From Abditibacteriales bacterium (lineage in GTDB: Bacteria > Armatimonadota > Abditibacteriia > Abditibacteriales > JANWYM01): a DNA stretch of 10,316 nucleotides. Positions within the stretch are counted from its first letter, which is position 1. Each line of letters begins with the position of its first letter. The position numbers were made by a program, and so were the translations under genes. The notes below the pieces were generated by a model, which was given only the letters and a program-made list of their open reading frames with translations, searched no databases and had not been told where the DNA came from. Location of the stretch: NCBI GenBank assembly GCA_025055355.1, contig JANWYM010000104.1:1-10316 (forward strand). The letters are read 5' to 3'. Of the stretch, positions 6,840 through 10,316 are shown one piece after another.

Positions 6840-6893
6840 TAACGGTGGAACATCCCAATACGGTGGGTTCCTCCGTAGGGCAGGTGGTCGGCT

Positions 6894-7880
6894 ATGGCGC
6901 TTGATGAGATCGTCGTTTACCCCAAGCGCCGCATGTCGGTGGAGCGGGTGCTGTATATCTCCATCATCGGTGGATTGTTGTTCATCGTCTACCGCCTTGC
7001 TTTCCCGATGCACGTGGCAGTCGTTTTGGTCAATGGCAAGTCCGTCGCGGTTGTGGCGAACGAGCGCACGGCGCAGAACCTCCTTGACATGCTGCGAAAG
7101 CAGTATTTTCTGGAGCAGCCCCAACTCGTCACCTTCCGTCAGCAGGTCATCATCCATCCGATTGAAGCGCGCGGCACGCGGGTGATGGCGTGGGACGAGG
7201 CGCGGCGGGAACTGGCGCGCGCCCTCACGCCCGCCGTGCGCGTCTTCACGATTTACGTGAACGACAAGCCCTGGGTCGCGCTGCCCACCGAAGCCGATGC
7301 CCAACGCTGTTTGGAGAGAGTGCAAAGGCACTACGTCCCGCGCGGCGCGCGGCTCATCTCGGCGCAGTTCAAGGAAACGGTGCGCGTCAAGCCGGTCCTC
7401 ACGACGGCGCAGCGGGCGCGGGCAGCCCTGAAAACGCTGACGGAAGCCGTCGAGGTTCTCACCCGTCCCGTGCAGGAAGCCACGTCCTACGTTGTGCAAC
7501 CCGGCGATACGTTCATCGGCATCGCGCGGCGCTTCGGCGTCACGCTGACCGACTTGCAGTTTTACAATCCCGGCGTGGACGTTTACCGCCTGCGCGTCGG
7601 CGACCACATTACCATCGCTGGCGGCAATCCGCCGCTGACCGTTATCACCCGCGTCGAAGAGACGCGGATTGTAGACGCTACCGCCCCATGGACGGTGCGC
7701 ATGAAGACGCCTGCGCTGCCGCGCGGCACTATCAAAGTCGTGCAGGAGGGGCGCCCCGCCAAACAGCGCGTGCGACTGCGCATCACTTACATCAACGGTA
7801 AAGAGCAAGTGCGCCGCGCCTCCTACGAGGAAATCGTGCAGGAGGCGGTGCCACGCAAAGTGCTGGTGGGCACGGGATAA
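6894..7880 (+). CDS. Membrane-anchored LysM and G5 domain envelope protein
   Basis: A 328-aa protein with ATG 6 bp after AGGTGG (6882-6887). One transmembrane helix at about residues 20-36 follows a basic N-terminus, so the rest should face outward. Residues 40-190 form a region with a repeated pattern of a small beta unit and a helix (VAVVLVNGKSVAVVANERTA and FTIYVNDKPWVALPTEADAQ), as in DUF348/YabE-like proteins. A LysM module at about 198-241 (YVVQPGDTFIGIARRFGVTL, then YRLRVGDHITI) binds peptidoglycan glycan strands. A G5 domain follows (about 250-328) and closes with the usual P-x4-v-GTG end. In Bacillota this order normally precedes an M23 endopeptidase or 3D/RpfB catalytic domain, but here the protein stops with the G5. 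It is thus a wall-binding protein without visible enzyme activity. It likely scaffolds or senses the cell wall. Confidence 0.85.
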   Translation: MALDEIVVYPKRRMSVERVLYISIIGGLLFIVYRLAFPMHVAVVLVNGKSVAVVANERTAQNLLDMLRKQYFLEQPQLVTFRQQVIIHPIEARGTRVMAWDEARRELARALTPAVRVFTIYVNDKPWVALPTEADAQRCLERVQRHYVPRGARLISAQFKETVRVKPVLTTAQRARAALKTLTEAVEVLTRPVQEATSYVVQPGDTFIGIARRFGVTLTDLQFYNPGVDVYRLRVGDHITIAGGNPPLTVITRVEETRIVDATAPWTVRMKTPALPRGTIKVVQEGRPAKQRVRLRITYINGKEQVRRASYEEIVQEAVPRKVLVGTG

Positions 7881-7882
7881 TA

Positions 7883-7965
7883 GGTTCATGGGGTTCATGA
7901 GTTCATGAGGTTCATGAGCTCATGAACCCCTGAACCCCCTGAACCCTTTGAACCCCATGAACCCC
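7883..7965. repeat. Symmetric array of GTTCATG / CATGAAC units
   Basis: Four GTTCATG-containing units read forward (7883-7916), then five or more reverse-complement units of the form (C/T)(A/T)TGAACCCC or CTGAACCCC run to 7965. The centre is a perfect 20-bp palindrome, GGTTCATGAGCTCATGAACC (7909-7928). The whole fills the gap between the LysM/G5 stop and the ROK gene, and extends over the ROK start codon. Slippage of short units around a palindrome could create it. In RNA it would fold into a long hairpin. Confidence 0.75.
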
Positions 7966-8913
7966 GTTGTGCTGGGCATTGACATCGGCGGCACGCGCAT
8001 CGCCACTGGTTTGGTGACGCGCGAGGGGCAGGTTGTGTCCTCGCTCTCCGCATCCAGCCGCTCCGTGGACGGTGACGCTGTTGCCACGCTGAAGCGTGTC
8101 ATTCAACACATGATAGGACGTGCCTCCGCCCATAATTGCTCCGTCGCGGGCATCGGCGTCGGCGCGCCGGGGATGGTGGATTTCAAGGCGGGCAAGTTGA
8201 GGGCAGATGCACTCAAACTCCAGGAGCTGGCGGACATCCCGCTGCGTGACCTGTTGGAGCAAGAATATGGCTTGCCCGTCGTGCTGGACAACGATGTGAA
8301 CGCGATGGCGATGGGTGAGATGCTGTTTGGGAAAGCGCAGGGCGTGAACGATTTCCTCTACCTTGCGCTTGGCACGGGCGTGGGCGGCGCGATTGTCACC
8401 AGCGGACAACTGCTGCGCGGCACGTCGGGCTTCGCAGGCGAAATCGGTCATGCCACTGTGCAACTCGACGGACGCCCCTGCACCTGCGGCAGTCGTGGCT
8501 GCCTCAAGGCTTACGCGGCAGGACCGCACATCGTGGAACAGGCGCAGGAACTACAGGAGGAGGGTAGGTCGAGCAACCCTTTTCCGCTGCAGTCTGCCGC
8601 AGATGTTCTCCTCTCTGCTCGTCGCGGCGACCCGCTGGCGCAGCAAGTGGTGGACCGCGTGGCACACGCTCTGGGCGCAGCCCTTGGCAACCTTGTCAAC
8701 ATCTTCAACCCGGAGATGATTGTGCTGGGCGGCAGCGTCGCGTGGGGACTGGAATTTTGTCTGGACGAGGTCAAGCGGTGGGCGGCACGCTACGCGCTGT
8801 CAGGGGCGTTTCAGACCGTGCGGATAGAGTTATCAGCGTTCGACAAAGACACGGCGTTCTTAGGGGCGGCAGCCTTATTCATTTCGGATGTCGGCATGAA
8901 CCGCACCATGTAG
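7957..8913 (+). CDS. ROK family sugar kinase (glucokinase-like)
   Basis: A 318-aa protein starting MNPVVLGIDIGGTRIATGLV, with the phosphate-1 loop DIGGT (9-13). Catalytic-region motifs are GVGAPGMVD (67-75), LDNDVNA with the base D113, LGTGVGGAIV (138-147), G161-E162-IGH165 for sugar contact, and the zinc site H165 with C175-T-C177-GSRG-C182. It would phosphorylate a hexose or amino sugar with ATP in the cytoplasm; the substrate cannot be read from the sequence. One oddity is K184 in GCLKAYAAG, where most sugar-kinase members have glutamate (GCxE) contacting the sugar. The start is uncertain. TTG at 7948 is in frame and both starts lie in the CATGAACCCC repeat array with no SD, so translation may be weak, leaderless or coupled to the LysM/G5 gene. 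No DNA-binding domain is present, so this is a kinase and not a NagC/XylR-type repressor. Confidence 0.9.
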   Translation: MNPVVLGIDIGGTRIATGLVTREGQVVSSLSASSRSVDGDAVATLKRVIQHMIGRASAHNCSVAGIGVGAPGMVDFKAGKLRADALKLQELADIPLRDLLEQEYGLPVVLDNDVNAMAMGEMLFGKAQGVNDFLYLALGTGVGGAIVTSGQLLRGTSGFAGEIGHATVQLDGRPCTCGSRGCLKAYAAGPHIVEQAQELQEEGRSSNPFPLQSAADVLLSARRGDPLAQQVVDRVAHALGAALGNLVNIFNPEMIVLGGSVAWGLEFCLDEVKRWAARYALSGAFQTVRIELSAFDKDTAFLGAAALFISDVGMNRTM

Positions 8914-8949
8914 CGCGTCCAAAGTGCGACTTTAGTCTGGCGACTGCGG

Positions 8950-9002
8950 CTATCCGCGTCGGTTACAGCAGATCCCATATTTTCTATGGGGGTTACGGAT
9001 AG
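8950..9002. repeat. Small nested inverted repeat after the ROK gene
   Basis: The outer arms are CTATCCG (8950-8956) and CGGATAG (8996-9002), with an inner hairpin CCCATA-TTTTC-TATGGG (8974-8990). The outer arms share CTATCCG/CGGATAG with the ends of the element at 1640-1758, so this may be a shortened relative. It lies downstream of the ROK stop and could help end that transcript. Confidence 0.45.
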
Positions 9003-9008
9003 GCTTTA

Positions 9009-9094
9009 GGAGTGTGTATAAAAACAGCCTTTGACCCCTTCTCCAGCCCCTCCCATTGGAGGAGGCGCTGGAGAAGGGGTTCTATACACACTCC
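9009..9094. repeat. MITE-like hairpin element upstream of the DUF2752 gene
   Basis: Perfect 12-bp ends GGAGTGTGTATA (9009-9020) and TATACACACTCC (9083-9094) enclose a perfect 14-bp stem (ACCCCTTCTCCAGC at 9034-9047, its complement at 9067-9080) and an inner CCTCC/GGAGG loop (9049-9062). The full 86 bp would form one long hairpin. The C- and G-rich core resembles those of the 1640-1758 and 2410-2600 repeats. A TTACGG-N18-TATAAA promoter-like pair (8993-9022) extends into its left end, but the match is weak. Confidence 0.7.
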
Positions 9095-9106
9095 AACAGC
9101 AAAGTC

Positions 9107-9529
9107 ATGATGCCCAATAATGGACCAATGACTACCTCCCCTTCTAATCGCTACCTACCACCATTAGTGCTTGCCAGCGTTATCCTGCTCATGGCAGGGC
9201 TTCACCTCGTCGCGCAATGGCGTTTGCCCCTGCCCGTCTGCTGGATGCGCGTTGTCACGGGCATCCCTTGTCCCGGCTGCGGCAGCACGCGTTGTCTGAT
9301 GGCTCTCGCCCGCTTCGACATGGCAGAGGCGTTCCGTTTAAATCCCATGGTGTTCACGGCGTTCGTTCTGCTCATCGGCTGGCTTCTCCTATGGACGGCG
9401 GACCAGTATTTGCACCGACAATGGGCGGTTCGCGTCAGCAAGCGCATTCAGCGATTACCGCTGGCGGTCATCATTCCCCTCATCGTTGTGGCGAATTGGA
9501 TTTACCTATATTTTGCGCTGCCCCGTTAG
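9107..9529 (+). CDS. DUF2752 small membrane protein
   Basis: About 140 aa with three hydrophobic helices: LVLASVILLMAGLHLVA, a helix around MVFTAFVLLIGWLLLW, and LAVIIPLIVVANWIYLYFAL. Between the first two is the family signature PCPGCGSTRCLMALARFDMA followed by RLNP, with the paired cysteines of CPGCG-x-TR. DUF2752 proteins are widespread and uncharacterised; the cysteines may bind metal or be redox active, which is inference. The start is doubtful. The frame is open upstream to TTG 9056, but that codon lies inside the hairpin element, so it is not favoured. ATG 9107, 9110 and 9128 are all possible, and none has a good SD. The gene stands alone between repeats, facing the selenoprotein-like thioredoxin gene. 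Confidence 0.8.
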   Translation: MMPNNGPMTTSPSNRYLPPLVLASVILLMAGLHLVAQWRLPLPVCWMRVVTGIPCPGCGSTRCLMALARFDMAEAFRLNPMVFTAFVLLIGWLLLWTADQYLHRQWAVRVSKRIQRLPLAVIIPLIVVANWIYLYFALPR

Positions 9530-9543
9530 GAAAGTTCCCTCAA

Positions 9544-9577
9544 TGTCACCCTGAGCGCAACGACGGGTCTCAGATCT
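9544..9577. repeat. Copy of a dispersed 'TGTCACCCTGAGCG' repeat
   Basis: Starting TGTCACCCTGAGCGCAACGA and ending GGTCTCAGATCT, this resembles the short 'GTCAT.CTGAGCGAAGCGAAG.ATCT' repeats found scattered between genes in many bacterial phyla. It fills most of the 84-bp gap between the convergent DUF2752 and thioredoxin genes. No gene or terminator is seen there. Confidence 0.4.
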
Positions 9578-9613
9578 ACCCCTGATGACGAACGGAAGGT
9601 GAAGGAGGTGAGC

Positions 9614-10156
9614 CTATCGCTTCTCTGGCGACTTTGCCTCCTGCGGCAACTGCTTCAATAACTCCTCGATGAGTTTGGTCAACTCCTCTTCTTTCGGCGG
9701 TCCTTCCTCGCGGAGGCGGATGATGCCGTCCTTGTCTATGACGAGGTTGAGCGGAAGGGCAGCGACCTCGTATTTTTCCGCGACCTTCTCATCGCCCATG
9801 ACCACAGTGAACTCGTCCATCTTCTCGCGCTTCACGGTCTCTTGCGCTCCCTCAACGGTGTCGTCCAGGCTGACAGACAGGAGAACTAAGCCTTTGTCTT
9901 TGTATTTCTGGTAAAGAGCGCGCAACTGCGGCTGTTCTTTGATGCAGCCGTCTCAGTAACTCGCCCACCAGTTGATCAGCACGACTTTCTTCCCCTTGTA
10001 ATCCGACAGTTTGACGGTCTTCTTGCCGTCCAGCGTCTTCAACGCAAAGTCTGGCGCTTGCGTGCCAACCTTCACTTTCTGGTCGCGGGCAGGGGCGAAT
10101 GGCACAAGCCACAACGCCGTCACGACCGCGCCCCACAGCAGATAGTCGAACTTCAT
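9614..10156 (-). CDS. Exported TlpA/ResA-type thioredoxin with in-frame UGA at the active-site cysteine (probable selenoprotein)
   Basis: One minus frame of 181 codons runs from ATG 10156 (SD AGGAG at 10168-10164) to a stop at 9614, interrupted only by TGA at 9955-9953, codon 68. Upstream are a signal peptide (MKFDYLLWGAVVTALWLVPF, possible cut after APA) and the AhpC/TSA-like entry VGTQAPDFALKTLDGKKTVK, ending in VVLINWWASY. Directly after the TGA comes DGC71-IKEQPQLRALYQKYKDKG, then LVLLSVSLDD, YEVAALP135LNLVIDKDG with the expected cis-proline, and a charged C-terminus. Family members have W-A-x-x-C-x-x-C here, so the TGA replaces exactly the first, attacking cysteine. Read as selenocysteine this gives U68-D-G-C71, a UxxC thioredoxin acting on disulfides or peroxides outside the cytoplasm. 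A SECIS-like hairpin follows. The alternatives are a fresh nonsense mutation (TGT/TGC to TGA) or a sequencing error. Reading UGA as an ordinary amino acid is unlikely, since other genes here stop with TGA. Confidence 0.8.
9913..9940 (-). promoter_or_regulatory. SECIS-like stem-loop after the in-frame UGA
   Basis: In the mRNA, a lower stem AAAG/CUUU (9940-9937 with 9916-9913) and an upper stem AGCCGC paired with GCG-C-GCU (9933-9928 with 9923-9917) close a 4-nt loop, AGUU (9927-9924). There is a 3-nt bulge (AAC) on the 5' side and a single bulged C on the 3' side. The loop begins 25 nt after the UGA, within the spacing usual for bacterial SECIS elements, and has a G followed by U early in the loop. 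A competing 6-bp stem, CGGCUG/CAGCCG (9950-9945 with 9934-9929), overlaps it. Found by eye, not scored by folding. Confidence 0.45.
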
Positions 10157-10182
10157 GCAGCCTCTCCTTTTCTTTGAGACAC

Positions 10183-10221
10183 GATGAACAGGACGGGCAA
10201 TCTTGTGCCGTCCTGTTCATC
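10183..10221. repeat. Perfect 14-bp hairpin repeat upstream of the thioredoxin gene
   Basis: GATGAACAGGACGG (10183-10196) and CCGTCCTGTTCATC (10208-10221) form a perfect stem with an 11-nt loop. The arm shares TGAACAGGA with the terminator-like structure at 6719-6802, so both belong to one dispersed repeat. It lies 27 bp upstream of the thioredoxin ATG, either in its leader or before its promoter. No convincing promoter for the thioredoxin gene was found in 10170-10316. Confidence 0.6.
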
Positions 10222-10250
10222 CTCGTCTAAACAGTTTCAGTAAATTCCAA

Positions 10251-10316
10251 TGCCTGTCACGGCGAGCGCAGCGAAGCCGTCTTTTAAATGCCTGTCATGG
10301 CGAGCGCAGCGAAGCC
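10251..10316. repeat. Two direct copies of a 28-bp dispersed repeat at the window edge
   Basis: Two 28-bp copies (10251-10278 and 10289-10316) share all but one base (C10260 versus T10298) and are separated by GTCTTTTAAA. The unit begins TGCCTGTCA and ends GCGCAGCGAAGCC. It resembles the 'GTCATTGCGAGCGAAGCGAAGC' type of intergenic repeat known from many phyla. The array may go on past the edge. Confidence 0.6.

Noticed and set aside
6828..7898. Long minus-strand open frame, 356 codons
   Set aside because: It is antisense to the LysM/G5 gene, rich in His and Arg as expected of a shadow frame in high-GC DNA, and has no domain.
7912..8529. Minus-strand open frame antisense to the ROK gene
   Set aside because: The ROK frame has all kinase motifs; the antisense product has none.
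9953..9955. Alternative genetic code with UGA as an ordinary sense codon
   Set aside because: The DUF6785, acyltransferase and MFS genes all end with TGA at their natural C-termini, and no other gene has internal TGA codons.
9614..10156. Two separate genes, or a frameshift in the thioredoxin region
   Set aside because: Both halves are in the same frame and join exactly at one TGA within the active-site motif. No indel is needed, and the second half lacks its own SD and starts only with a TTG in mid-helix.
10251..10316. Start of a CRISPR array
   Set aside because: The repeats are separated by only 10 bp, the unit matches a known type of dispersed intergenic repeat, and no cas genes are visible.

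Overview
The window is high-GC bacterial DNA with eight complete protein genes, one gene cut by the left edge, and a good deal of dispersed repeat sequence between them. The best lineage guess is Armatimonadota, perhaps a Fervidibacter-like thermophile. This rests on a prepilin-like protein with the 'QAREKARQ...C.SNLKQIG' region and an H-X9-DG end, and on a DUF6785/DUF6784 membrane protein; a planctomycete or a related phylum is also possible. TGA is an ordinary stop here, since the DUF6785, acyltransferase and MFS genes all end with it.

Layout. Bases 1-1639 hold a divergent pair: a Rieske [2Fe-2S] protein on the minus strand and a SufR-like HTH regulator with C-terminal cysteines on the plus strand. 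A strong sigma70-type promoter faces the Rieske gene, and a TATAAT box with a small inverted repeat at the expected start site faces the regulator. Next come a MITE-like hairpin element (1640-1758), a prepilin-like gene (1783-2406), a decayed repeat cluster (2410-2600) and a DUF6785 membrane protein on the minus strand (2608-4545). On the plus strand follow a PlsC-type acyltransferase (4717-5349), a nucleoside-symporter-like MFS protein (5451-6707), a LysM/G5 envelope protein (6894-7880), a ROK sugar kinase (7957-8913) and a small DUF2752 membrane protein (9107-9529). The right end carries a TlpA/ResA-type thioredoxin on the minus strand (9614-10156).

The most notable observation is in that last gene. 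Its single 181-codon frame is interrupted once, by a TGA exactly where the first cysteine of the CxxC active site belongs (W-A-S-Y-UGA-D-G-C). Everything after it continues as a well-conserved thioredoxin fold, including the cis-proline. A SECIS-like stem-loop, with its apical loop 25 nt after the UGA, can be drawn in the mRNA. The simplest reading is a selenocysteine-containing (UxxC) exported thioredoxin that ordinary gene calling splits in two.

The other genes do not form one pathway. They are a mix of envelope (acyltransferase, LysM/G5, prepilin-like), transport and sugar-kinase genes. The intergenic spaces hold several hairpin repeats with related ends (GAG....TC..GAAAA), a symmetric array of GTTCATG units overlapping the ROK start, and copies of widely dispersed short repeats.
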